64,000 bases of DNA from Cheiracanthium punctorium (taxonomy: Eukaryota > Arthropoda > Arachnida > Araneae > Cheiracanthiidae). A program made the translations under genes and the position numbers. The notes beneath the pieces were generated by a model. That model was given only the letters and a program-made list of their open reading frames with translations. It was not told the DNA's origin and did no database searches. Of the stretch, positions 23,151 to 33,700 are shown piece by piece. The stretch's first letter is position 1, and each line of letters opens with the position of its first letter. The stretch is taken from positions 649,001-713,000 of the forward strand of contig JAWZYV010019925.1 in NCBI GenBank assembly GCA_038373885.1, written 5' to 3'.

Positions 23151-24035
23151 ACGAATTATTAGACAAATAGACGTAGAACGAAAATATTGTTGATTCAACA
23201 AAATTATTACATCAAAACAGACACAACAAAATTTTGCTAAATTTAATTACTTTTTTTTTTCGTGCAAGCAGTACTATCCGTAAGTAAAAGTAGGGTACGT
23301 ACATAAGAATACTCATTCTTAAAAAAAAAATAAATAAATAAAAATTAGCCGCCAGGTTTTACATTTCATTTGACCGTTTTTTCTATCGCCGTTTTGTTTC
23401 TCGGGGGGGGGGGGGGGAGGCTTTGTGCGTGCATAGACAAACGCACAAAATATCCGAGATGAAAGACTTAAGCCGAAATTGAATTCAAGATAACTTTCCT
23501 TTGAAGTTTCCGACAAATACAGAATTTCGTTTAAAAAAATTAAATTAAATAAGTAAAAGGCTGAATCGTGGTGGTCGCTTTTTGAGTGAACCGATTTCAT
23601 TTTATACAAAGCCGGCTTTTACGTAGAAGATTTTGTTATAATAGGTTGCCCACCATTTCATTCAACATAAAACGTCGGCCAAATGAGGAAAATCTTTTTT
23701 TTTTTTTTTTTAAATAATTACTTGGCGGAAATAAAAAGCTAACTTTTCTTTAAAGTCTCCCGCATTTGAAATTTCAATTATTTTCGCGAAACGTGAACTT
23801 TTCTATATTAAAAACTTACACTTCGCCTGTGGTCTTTTTTTTTTTTTTTTTTTTTTTTTTTGTAGCGTTTGACTTTCAGAAACACCGAAATGCTCTGATC
23901 GACTTTTTCATGAAACTTCCTTCTTGGGCAGTGGTGGATTTTCTCTCTATTAGGATATGGGCGCCTGCAGCATAGAGCAAGGGGATAGGGTACTTGCCAC
24001 CCCTGGATTTTTGTAGGCCGTTTTTCCCTGATTTT
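23151..24035. other. Enclosed stretch without genes
   Basis: Contains G and T runs (23404-23417, 23696-23710, 23836-23861) and, at 23928-24000, a GGCAGTGGTGGATTT...AGGGTACTTGCCACCCCTGG relic whose last part recurs at 25898-25919, on the far side of the 1.8-kb repeat. Confidence 0.5.
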
Positions 24036-24887
24036 TTTACTTCCTTGTACGTAGTATAAGGAAGTAATGTGATCCCGAAAAATTTTGGGGGCCAAATTTC
24101 GACAAAAAAACCGATTTTGACTACCTCTAAATTTAATTTTAAAAATTTTTTCGATGCATCTCATCGTAGGCTAGCATGCACGATCATATTAACGCGTCTG
24201 CAACTCATTTTGACCAGTGGCGAGTCTACTGTGGCCACTTTTTCCATGCCGTCTGTACGTACGTACGTACGTATGTATGTAACTCGCATATCTCAAAAAC
24301 TATGGGTCGTAGAATGTTGAGATTTGATATTTAGGATTGTTCTATGATCTAGTTGTGCACCTCCCCTTTTGGTGGCAATCGAATGGATAGTTTATGTACA
24401 GGACCGCCCAAAAAGATTCGAAATACATTACGCTCTATGGGCCGAAATTCATTAAACTCGCATATCTCAAAAACTGTTAGGCGTTGAATGTTGAAACTTT
24501 ATATTTAGGATTGTTGTAACATCTAGTTGTGCACCTCCCCTTTCGGTTCCATTCGACTGAATAGTTTATCTACAGGACCGCCCAAAAGATTCGAAATACA
24601 TTACGCTCTATGGGCCGAAATTCATCAAAGCGTTTTTTAGAGGTATTGGGCTATTTCAAACGACTCAGAAGTGATATATGCTGTAAAGAGTTAGAAAATG
24701 AATTTCTCCATTAAAAAAACTGTCTTTATCATTTATAGTTCTGCTACAGGAACACTCAAAAGATTTCCAATACATTACGGTCAATGGCAATTTTAGGGGC
24801 ATTCATCCATTTCAAGCATAATACCGTCCTACCACATAAGTTAGGTAATGGTCCGACCACGGTCACGTTCCTCCCTCAAGAACTATG

Positions 24888-24917
24888 CCAAAAGTCGCCA
24901 AGCTTGGCGACTTTTGG
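24888..24917. repeat. Perfect 30-bp palindrome centred on AAGCTT
   Basis: The sequence reads the same on both strands from CCAAAAGTCGCC to its complement. It is kept intact in the other copies of the repeat at about 48838-48867 and 50128-50157, while neighbouring bases vary. Confidence 0.85.
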
Positions 24918-25139
24918 TGTACGTGTGTGCATATTTAACTCTCAAATCTCAAAAACTATTATGAAATTTCATATATAAGAATGTTGTAACATCTAGTTGT
25001 GCATCTCGATTTTTGGTTCCAATCTACTGGAGAGTTTATTTACAGGACCACCGAAAAGAATTTCAGTACCTAATGTCTATGGACATCTTCATTATAATAC
25101 AACTGTAGACAGTCATTGTTTGGTACATACCCAAAATCT

Positions 25140-25375
25140 CGCCGTCTGTCCTCGATCTTGGCGAGTTTTGGCGAAATATCGCCAAATTTGGCGATAGTCA
25201 GTCATTTGGTCCATGCCCAAAGTATCGCCATTTTTCATCGTTCTTGGCGAGTTTTGGCGAAATATCGCCAAATTTGGCGATAATCTGTCATTGTTTGGTT
25301 CATTCTTAAAATCTCGCCAAATGTCGTCGACATTGACGAGTTTCGCCGAAATATCGCCAAATTTGGTGCCAAAAA
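25140..25375. repeat. 86-bp tandem units with a 20-bp palindrome
   Basis: Three units each contain CTTGGCGAGTTTTGGCGAAA followed by a palindrome centred on AAATTT (25177-25196, 25263-25282, and a variant at 25352-25370). The same series occurs inverted at 48386-48590 and direct at 50398-50616. Confidence 0.85.
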
Positions 25376-26455
25376 TTATTTCCTATTTTGTATAACTCTA
25401 AAACTTTAACCCGTAGATTTTTTAACTTTGTATTTAGAACTATTGTAATATCTAACTGTTTTCAATATCTTTTTTGACAGCAATCGACTGAGAATTTATT
25501 TACATGATGAGCCAAATGACTTTAAATACATTGAGGTGTATAGATGCATTCAATTCATTGAAAGTCTGTGGTCAATGACTACTTTGGCTATCCCCAAAAT
25601 CTCGCTGACTATCTCAAGTTTGTCGGCTTTTGGTGAAATATCGCCAAATAAAGTGTCAGAAGGAAATCTTTTAAATTGAACTCAGCTTGGCGATATCGAA
25701 ATATTTGGCTAGAAATCGCTAAACCTTACTATTATTGATATTTTATCTCTTTCAAACAAATAAATTTAGAGGAAGTGCGTCGAAAATATTTTTGATCTAA
25801 TGAACGTGCAAGGAAGTCATGTGTTGGACACATCAGATTTTTTTCTTTTGTGTGTGTGTTCTTGCCAACGTGGCAAACATATGTTGAAGTAATTTTGCCA
25901 CCCCTACCCTATCCCTGGAAAAATTTCTACCGTTTCTACTAGAAAAATTTTTACGATTATAAAATGTAATGGTAAATTATTAAAAAAAAGGGGGGGGGGG
26001 GCAAAACATTTCACATTTTCCATAATCATAGTGAAAGGCCATTTTCAATGCTTAAACACATAAAAAAATTACTTGTGAAATTCTCTTTCACAAGAACATG
26101 AATCCTCACTTGCTATTTAAAAAGTGAAAATGATCTAAATTAACACAGACTTTAATCAACATGTTTCATTAAATTAAATTATTTTGCGTGCTTGCCGCTA
26201 TTATACTTCCTAATAAACCAAACGTAGCCAGATGTGGTTTATTTGGTACGATAGCCTCTCACCGTACCGTACCATTTATGAAAAAGGTTTCGGTTTGTAA
26301 CCTCAGGGGTTGCGTTCGAGGATACTTTTAATGGGAAATCACCATACATATTAAATGTAAGCTTAGTATGTCTGTACTAATGTAGGCCGATTACAACTCT
26401 GCAACCAAGTAGTGCAAATGCGTAGGAGTTAAATGATGTGCCAACCCCCTACCAA

Positions 26456-26863
26456 CAGGGGCGTAGCCAGGGGGTGGCTATGGGGTTGCAGCCACCTCGA
26501 AATGAGTAAACATAAGATCCTGAGAAAAATAAGTTTTTTCGTGGATAAATTTGAAAGTTGCCCTTGAGAGAAAGTTGAGACTCATCTACGGACCTAAGAT
26601 AATTTTTTTCCTAATTAAGTTTTTCAAACTGCAAACATTTTGAACTCGTTTTATAAATTTCTTTTTTCCCGTTTTTTATTAAATTTATTTTTATGTGCGA
26701 ACATTTTTATGACAAAAAGGGGACCCATCCACCTCTCTCCACCCCCCAAAAAAAATTAAACGGATACGTTACATCGATTTTTATAAGTTACATTGCTTTT
26801 CCAGTTTTTGAATACTCAGTCACCCCCGAAAAAAAAAAAAAAAATCCTGGCTATATGCAACTG
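26456..26863 (+). mobile_element. hAT-like MITE, right copy (CAGGGGCGTAGCCAG)
   Basis: Starts CAGGGGCGTAGCCAGGGGG and ends ATCCTGGCTATATGCAACTG, an imperfect inverted repeat of the start. Aligns with 22852-23150 but is longer. Followed directly by ATCCTTAA. Confidence 0.75.
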
Positions 26864-26871
26864 ATCCTTAA

Positions 26872-27830
26872 CAACATGTATCAATTTTGTTTCATTTCAA
26901 ATAGCCAAATATTTCTAAAATACACTTTAAAGAATGACTGCCCATAGAGCGTAATGTATTGGAAATCTTTTGAGCTCTCCTGTAGAAGAACTATAACTGC
27001 TACATACACCGTTTTCAATAGGGCACATGGTAAGTACATAGAAACAACATATATAAATTTCGTAATAATCGATGCATATTTACGGGCGTTCGAGCATGGA
27101 CGGACGGGCAGACAAACTGAAACCATAAAAACTTTTCAGCCTTGTTGGAAAGTGTTAAAAAATCGCTTATGATAAATCATCTATCATACACATAACATTG
27201 TTGCTTGTCGCTCACTCTGCATGAAACATAGATATAAGAGGAGATGTTACCAGCGAAACAAAATCGTTCGAATGTGAAAAGTTTCCGCACGTTTCCAGAA
27301 GAGCATTAAATTCGAATATGAAGTTATTTATGTTACGTGGACGAAGATTAAATATATTTAGGATGTAGACACATTTTCGTCATGTGTTCTTTCTATCGTC
27401 CGTTGTCCAACGGGCGTTGTCTTCTAGTTTCGTAGAAAAGGCGAATAAATTTTCGTTATTGAAGAATGAAAAAACTGTATGTATGCTGAGGAATGTGACG
27501 GGGGGGGGGGGGAATGCAATGTTAAAAATTTGGGAATCGCTGTTTTAAACCATGTCGATTGTGAAAAAATAATTATCTTCCTTTGCAATGCATATTGAGA
27601 ATTTTACTACGTTTTAAATTGGTCTTTATTATTATTATTATTTTACGTTTTCTTTTTAATGTAACATTGTCTACTTTTCAATGCTACATTAAAAAGAATT
27701 AAGTTATCTGAGCTTGCAAAACAGATTTTTGATTGACAGTTTTTCACAGCAAATGTGACGATTTGAAAAATGAAGCCTTGTTGCAAAAACTGACGATAAT
27801 TTCAACGTTTTTGTCGATGACTAGTGTTCT
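26872..27830. other. Gene-free stretch
   Basis: At 26940-26990 a short fragment (CATAGAGCGTAATGTATTGG, AGAACTATAACTGC) is related to the 1.8-kb repeat. A G run with TTTGGGAATCGCTG (27500-27545) may be the end of a hAT element. No exon was seen. Confidence 0.5.
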
Positions 27831-28020
27831 TAAGACTAGTAGTATAACGGCTAACGCATCATTCCAGCACACCTTGTGTCCGGGATCGAATCCCGGCGTG
27901 CGATTGAATGTTTGTGATGTCTTTTCTTAGGGGTAATGATGGAAACACATTTGATGTTATGTCATTCGGAGACCCTCTGACAAGTGCCGTGCCATTGAAG
28001 AAGAAAAAAATAAATAAGAT
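27831..28020 (+). repeat. tRNA-derived SINE (family C)
   Basis: The head AGTAGTATAACGGCTAACGC resembles the A-box arm of Glu/Asp tRNAs, and GGGATCGAATCCCGG is a good T-arm/B-box. The acceptor stem does not pair, and a body of about 110 bp ending GTGCCGTGCCATTGAAG plus an A-rich tail follows. So this is a SINE, not a tRNA gene. Confidence 0.65.
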
Positions 28021-28404
28021 TTTTGCAGTTTTATAGAACATTTTAAGAATCCAAATATCAGATTTTCTCCGTGTAAGTTAAATGTGTAAAGTGCATTTTC
28101 AGTAACCTCATGATTAAGAATAAGATTAAAATTTTTTCAACTTTTCGTTAGCGTGATATATTTACAAAGCACCTCTCGCACTAAACTTCTTTTCCTATTG
28201 AAAATGATATGGAAACAGCTTGTTCTTTGCATATTCTTAATTTTTTTTAAATGGATATGCGGTATTGTAGCTTGCAACACCTTATGCCCTGTGCAAGAAG
28301 CTTGCATAGCATTTATAGTTCTTTTACAGGGTTTTTAAAATTGATTCCATTACAGGATCACATCAAGATCTGTGTGCTGCGACTGAAGTGCATTTGTATA
28401 ATCA

Positions 28405-28758
28405 TGGGTGGATCCAGGAATTTTTTACAGGTTCCCATTTTTGTGAAAACTCTTTATTTTAGTGAATTTCAATATCTATTTTTGAGAACTTCAAAATCTA
28501 CTGTGAATTTCAACGTCAATTTTCGTAAAAGTCACTTTTTTCTTACAGTAATTTACAAAACAAATTAAAATGTACTATAAAATGCCAAAGAAGGGTTGTT
28601 TTAATTGATTGTATCTTTGTGAATGGACCGTTTTAATCGATTATAATTTTGTGAAGGGTCCATTTTAATCGATTGTAATTTTGTGAAGGGGCCGTTTTAA
28701 TCGATTGAATTCTGTGAAGGGGCCGTAAAACGGACCCAAATTTTACCTGCATCTATCC
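28405..28758. mobile_element. Short dispersed element with 40-bp internal repeats
   Basis: Begins TGGGTGGATCCAGGAATTTT and ends ACGGACCCAAATTTTACCTGC...ATCCTTG. Inside, TTTTAATCGATTGTAATTTT with GTGAAGGGGCCG recurs four times. A related, shorter copy lies at 53099-53374. The ends form a weak inverted repeat (CAAGGATAGATGC against GGTGGATCCAGG), suggesting a hAT-like MITE. Confidence 0.55.
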
Positions 28759-28989
28759 TTGATAATGCTAAATAATATTTCTTTCATTTTATATTCTTAC
28801 AAATTTAATAATCTTGATATTGGTATGCATTTTATTTACTATGCTGCAGTTGGTTAACATCCTGTTAAAAAGAAAAAATTAAAAATTACATAATTTCATC
28901 CTTAAATTCTACTTTTAGGGTACAATTTCTACGTTTCGTTGACTTTTGGGGATTGTTTTCCTTAGCCCCTCCAATACCTAGTTTAAAAG

Positions 28990-29183
28990 TATAATTATCA
29001 GAAATGAAATCGAAGCGAAGCGCCGCAGTGCCGCGTGTGGGTTTCACAGGGGTTCTTTTGTTTATATCCGTTTTTTAAGTCGCTAAGCAACGTGGTCGTG
29101 GGTTATGAAGGCTCAGCAGATCAGATCATCGTCAGCTCTATTAGAAAAAAGGAAGAACAGTGTGGTGTCGAGAAAGCAACACC
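28990..29183 (+). promoter_or_regulatory. Probable NAXE promoter and 5-prime UTR
   Basis: CG dinucleotides cluster here (GCGAAGCGCCGCAGTGCCGCG, AGTCGCTAAGCAACGTGGTCG) in contrast to the AT-rich flanks. The stretch directly precedes the proposed NAXE start codon at 29184. No TATA box was recognised, which suits a housekeeping gene. Transcription start is not determinable from sequence alone. Confidence 0.4.
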
Positions 29184-29296
29184 ATGTCATCAACGTCTTC
29201 GCCTAAGAAATGTTCTAGATTTTCTTTCCGAAAAAGACGTGAACACTTTGAGGATAAGAAGGATGCTACTCCCCAAATGACACCTAAGCTGTTAAG
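29184..29296 (+). CDS. NAXE: NAXE exon 1 (proposed)
   Basis: ATG in a strong context (ACACCATGT) opens 37 codons beginning [10 protein letters not shown] and ending MTPKLLR, plus two bases of a Ser codon before the donor AG|GTAATT. Its exit phase (2) matches the entry needed by exon 2, giving an AG|C serine. The N-terminus is basic (SRFSFRKRR), which could suit a mitochondrial leader, though Glu and Asp residues follow. N-termini are poorly conserved in this family, so homology cannot confirm it. It may belong to another gene. Confidence 0.42.
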
Positions 29297-30737
29297 GTAA
29301 TTATCACTTAAAAAAAAAAAGATAATTCTTTTGTTTGTTGTTGTTGAAGGGTGCTCGGTCGATATTTCATGCTGCAGACGATTATCTGGTGAGTGCAATG
29401 GGGAGACAGAATAAATAAAACATTATTCGACCGTTTAGTAGTATAGTGGAAGAGTTAAGCAAATGTTGTGTTATGTGTTACACTCAGTTATTAATTATAC
29501 AAAGCTTTTTTCAGTCCTTTTCTATTTATTTATCTTATTTCTAGTTTTTGTGTTAATTTTCGAATATTTGTTTTCTGTTCTGCATTGATATCTTATGTTA
29601 AACACTTTTTCCATGAATACTTATCATACCAGACCATTACATCGATTTTCAAGCAAAAAGCCCGCAATCAATTTAAATAAATGAAAAGAAAGCATGGAAG
29701 GATAAAATTCAACAACTGTAATGCTCTTTCGACACCACATACAGTATGCTCCATTTAAATTTCTTAACAAAGCTTTGTCATTTTTTTCTACATCTTTTCA
29801 GCATTAAAATGTGATAGTTATAATCGCGCATAACAGGTGAAATATTTTGTTGTTACAGAAAAATTCAGCTGTTCATATAATATTTGCGGGGGGGGGGGGG
29901 GATCTGCTATATTCAATTTGTACTTTCTATCCAAAAAGGGGTCTTGGTTGGAAAATAGCACATTACGTCTGCTTAAAATTTTCATTTATGAAAAAGGAAA
30001 ACTCATTTGTGTGCTTTCCGGGGAAATGATAACTGCAGTGCTTTTCTATGGAAAAATTGAAGAAAGTCAAAGTTTTGGAATGAATTATTAAATATTTTTC
30101 AACCAATTCTTTTTTTTTTTTTTTAACTTAATCTGAAAACATTTACCCGATGTTATTATACGATACAAAATTTCTCTAAAGCTAGTTAAATGGAATTAAT
30201 GTTTTTCTAAATATGCATTACAGAAATTTTATACCGTAATATCTTTAGATTATTATTTTTCTATAAGTAATAAGGAAAAAAGAATAGGTGAAAGTTATTC
30301 AGTTGTTCGTTCTAAAACATTGAATTTATAAAAGCAGTTTCCTCAATAGAAAAGCATTACGGTGATTGTTTCGCGGAGAGAGTGCAGAAGCCTTTAAGCA
30401 ATTTAAGAGAACTTTTATAAGATACAACTTTGAAAGTTTGTATAATTTACAAAACATTAGAATTTTAATTTGAGCTCGTAAAAATATATCGTTGAAATCT
30501 TACTTATGTTTATTCTTTTTTTTTTTTTTTTTTTAAGCTTGGATAATTTTACAACTTGCTGTAGTGAGCAAACAAAATGCGTTTCCCCTATTTTGGAATG
30601 TGTTAAATTTAGATTAAATCTATATAAATAAAATTAGACTTTTGTCTGTACATTTCTTGGAATTCAAAAATTTTGCGATTTCTATCCGTTTCAAGCACCC
30701 GGGAATCCGATGCCACCCTCAAAAAAAAGTTTGTCTG

Positions 30738-30768
<31 letters not shown>

Positions 30769-33700
30769 GTGACGCTTTTTTTGTTTAAGCATCACGTAAA
30801 AATGACAGAAGCGAATGATATGAAATTTGGTGTCGTGATAGGTGGTCACTCAACTTAAAACATAGGCGTCCAATTTTTAAAAAATCTTGATTGGATTTTG
30901 AGATTTTGCGAAAATCCTTTCAAACTGCGTAAATTTGTGTTCAAGCATCACGTAAAAACGACTGAAGCGAATGATATGAAATTGAGTGACATGATAGGTG
31001 GTCACTCAACTTAAAACATAGGCGTCGAATTTTTAAAAAATCTTGATTAGATTTTCAGATTTTGCGAAAATCATTTCAAACTGTGTAAATTTGTGTTCAA
31101 GCATCACGCAAAAACGACTGAAGCGAATGATATGAAATTGGCTGTCATGATAGGTGGTCACTCAACTTAAAACCGAATTTTAAAAAAATCTTGATTGGAT
31201 TTTGAGATTTTGCGAAAATCCTTTCAAACTGCGTAAATTTGTGTTCGAGCATCACGTAAAAACGACTGAAGCGAATGATATGAAATTGGGTGTCATGATA
31301 GGTGCTCACTCAACGTAAAACTTAGGCGTCGAATTAAAAAAAAATCTTGACTAGACTTTGAGATTTTGCGAAAATCATTTCAAACTGCGTAAATTTGTGT
31401 TCGCACATCACGTAATAACTGCAAAGGTGAAAAAATGATATTTTGTGAAATGATAGGTGGTCACTCACCTTAAACTATTAGCATCTAATTAAAAAAAATT
31501 GATCAGATTTCGAGATTTTGCGAAAATCGTTTAAAACTGAGTGAATCTTTGTTCCCGCATTAAGTAATAATGACTAAAGCGAATTATATGATATTTGGTC
31601 ACATGATAGATGGTTGCTGAACATAAACTATAGGTGTCCAATTTTTTAAATATTTTTATTGGATTTTGAGATTTTGTGAAAATTCTCTCAAAATGCGCTT
31701 ATATTTCTTCAAACATCACGTAATAACGACTAATACGAATGATACGAAATTTAGTGATAGGATAGGTAGTTGCTAATCTTAATTTATAGGCGTTGAAATT
31801 TTAAAATATATTGATTACATTTTGAGATTTTGCGAAAATCGTTTTAAAATGCTGAAAGTTTGTTCCAGCATCACGAAATAAAGACTGCAGGGAATGGAAC
31901 GAAATTGGGTGACAGGATAGGTTGTCACTCAACTTAAATTCTAGCCTTCAAAATGTTTCAAAAATGTTGATAAGATTTTGAGATTTTGCGAAAATTATTT
32001 CAATATGCGTCAATATTCGTTCGCGCATCACATAATTACGACCAAAGCGAATGAAATGATATTACTTAGTGACTCTCTAACCTGTAATATTTTAACAATA
32101 CATAAAAATTATAACTTCGCTTTCTTTACTTTGGCAACATACTACATCCATTCTGTGTACTCCTACAATGCTGACGAAAGTTCTTGCTTTTTGGAAATTT
32201 GCATTCACTAACCCGTCAAGGACGGGTACTTCAGCTAGTACTACTATAAAATTTCATTTAAAGGGTGCATCTTGAAAATTATAGAACAGTTTTATTAACT
32301 CGTCATAGAATTGAATACGTAACAAGGCGAATTCACACTAATAAAATGCGGATATATCAGATTAACGGATAAATATGAATTGGTAAAATCATGTACTGAT
32401 AATTCAGTTAATGTAATTTCGCTTTAACGAATTTTTCAAAATTGAGGATTTGATCTTCGATTCTCAGAAATTTGTTATACAGAGATTTTGCTGTACATAC
32501 TGTATCTAAAATTAATGATGATAACTTAAAATTATTTCAGATCAAGTACATACTGCATTTGAATGTATTAAACTGCTAGATTACTTATACAGTGTACCTC
32601 ATTATCCCGACACCCGGTTACCACGACAGTTTTTCAAACTGTGGATTTTGTGCATATGCTACTCCGGTTATCGCGGCATTTTGCTTATGGCTGTCCCGAG
32701 TGTATCGGGATAACGAGGTCTGACTGTAATTATCACCATGGCAGAAATTTAAATCAAGCTTGTATGAATATTTCAGCCAGGAAGAAGCTATCAAAATTGA
32801 TCAAGAGTTGTTCAATGAATATAAGTTTAGTGTCGATCAGTTGATGGAACTGGCTGGATTGAGTGTTGCCACTGCCATAGCAAAAACGTATCCCTTGCAA
32901 GAGATGACGAGGAAAGGAACCCTCCTCGTTTACTGCGGACCCGGAAATAATGGTGGGGACGGATTAGTCTGTGCTAGACACCTAAAATTGTTTGTATGTT
33001 TACTATTATTCATAGTTTGTAATTATGTCTAGTTATGTTCGTGATAAGTATTCTGATTATGACTTCTTTGTTTGTGTGGTGTTTATAATAGAGAATTTCA
33101 ACATGTCGTTTCACGCCCTCTATGTTACAGCCGACTGCGCATCCTTCTGAGCAGATTCTGCTATTTTATTCCTATTGTGTTAAATCCAGAAGAAGGGGTT
33201 TTAAAAACATCAACTAAAATTATATTTTATCATATCACTTCAAAATATCCCGCGGGAAAATCAAAATTGAAGGTAAAAAGATTGCCCCTCGTTTCTAGGC
33301 TCATTGAAATACTCTATTAGCATCGTATCATGGTATATATATATATATATATAGGGTCGTACTAACCCTATGAATGAAGAACAACTATTATGTGCTTCTA
33401 CTTTGGCACTGTAAAGACTATGTACGTATCGACGAGGCGAAGGTTTTCAAACACACACATTTAATAATAATACTATTTACAAGGGATTTTACAATTCTGT
33501 ACCACTTAGGTAAATAACTAAATATCCACACAGGATTCACTGCGTAATTAAGAACAAGAACAATAAGCCACACAGGCATGCACGATGCAAATTACATTCC
33601 ATCTCATTTCAATCTCTGTCTGCATCCCCTCGCTCGCCTCTTCCAAACTCTGGAACCCCATAAGACAAAACACCACGTGACCTCTCACTTCAGGGGGGTC

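Larger units (their letters stand above)
24036..25844 (+). mobile_element. 1.8-kb dispersed repeat, complete copy
   Basis: Starts with a small hairpin, TACTTCCTTGTACGTAGTATAAGGAAGT, and ends near GTGCAAGGAAGTCATG and CATCAGATTTTTTT; a second copy (47940 region, minus) shares this 3-prime end and a third (49281) shares the 5-prime end. CTTCCTTG(T/C)ACG occurs inverted at both ends. Inside are a CGTACGTACGTACGTATGTA microsatellite, three GGACCGCCCAAAAGATTCG blocks, a 30-bp perfect palindrome, and 86-bp tandem units with 20-bp palindromes. Open frames are not conserved between copies. Class unknown. Confidence 0.75.
22852..26863. mobile_element. Composite hAT insertion: two MITEs bracketing 3.3 kb
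   Basis: A MITE copy lies at each end (22852-23150 and 26456-26863) in the same orientation. The 8-mer ATCCTTAA immediately precedes the left copy (22844-22851) and immediately follows the right copy (26864-26871). The 8-mers flanking the inner ends (ACGAATTA and CCTACCAA) match neither each other nor the outer pair. This is what transposition of the whole 4,012-bp block using the outer ends would leave. The enclosed DNA includes a complete 1.8-kb repeat (24036-25844). Confidence 0.6.

Noticed and set aside
24784..24978. Open frame conserved with the minus strand at 48778-49110 (MAILGAFIHFKH...)
   Set aside because: It is simply the same 1.8-kb repeat translated. Conservation is equal outside the frame and it crosses the 30-bp palindrome.
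25140..25375. Regular palindromic repeats that look superficially like a CRISPR array
   Set aside because: Animal DNA, spacers are also repeated, only about three units, and no cas genes.
27841..27905. tRNA gene candidate
   Set aside because: Good B-box, but the acceptor stem does not pair and a SINE body with A-rich tail follows.
29035..29280. Alternative 81-codon frame over the proposed NAXE exon 1
   Set aside because: Lacks a donor in a phase that fits exon 2; the ATG at 29184 in the other frame does fit.
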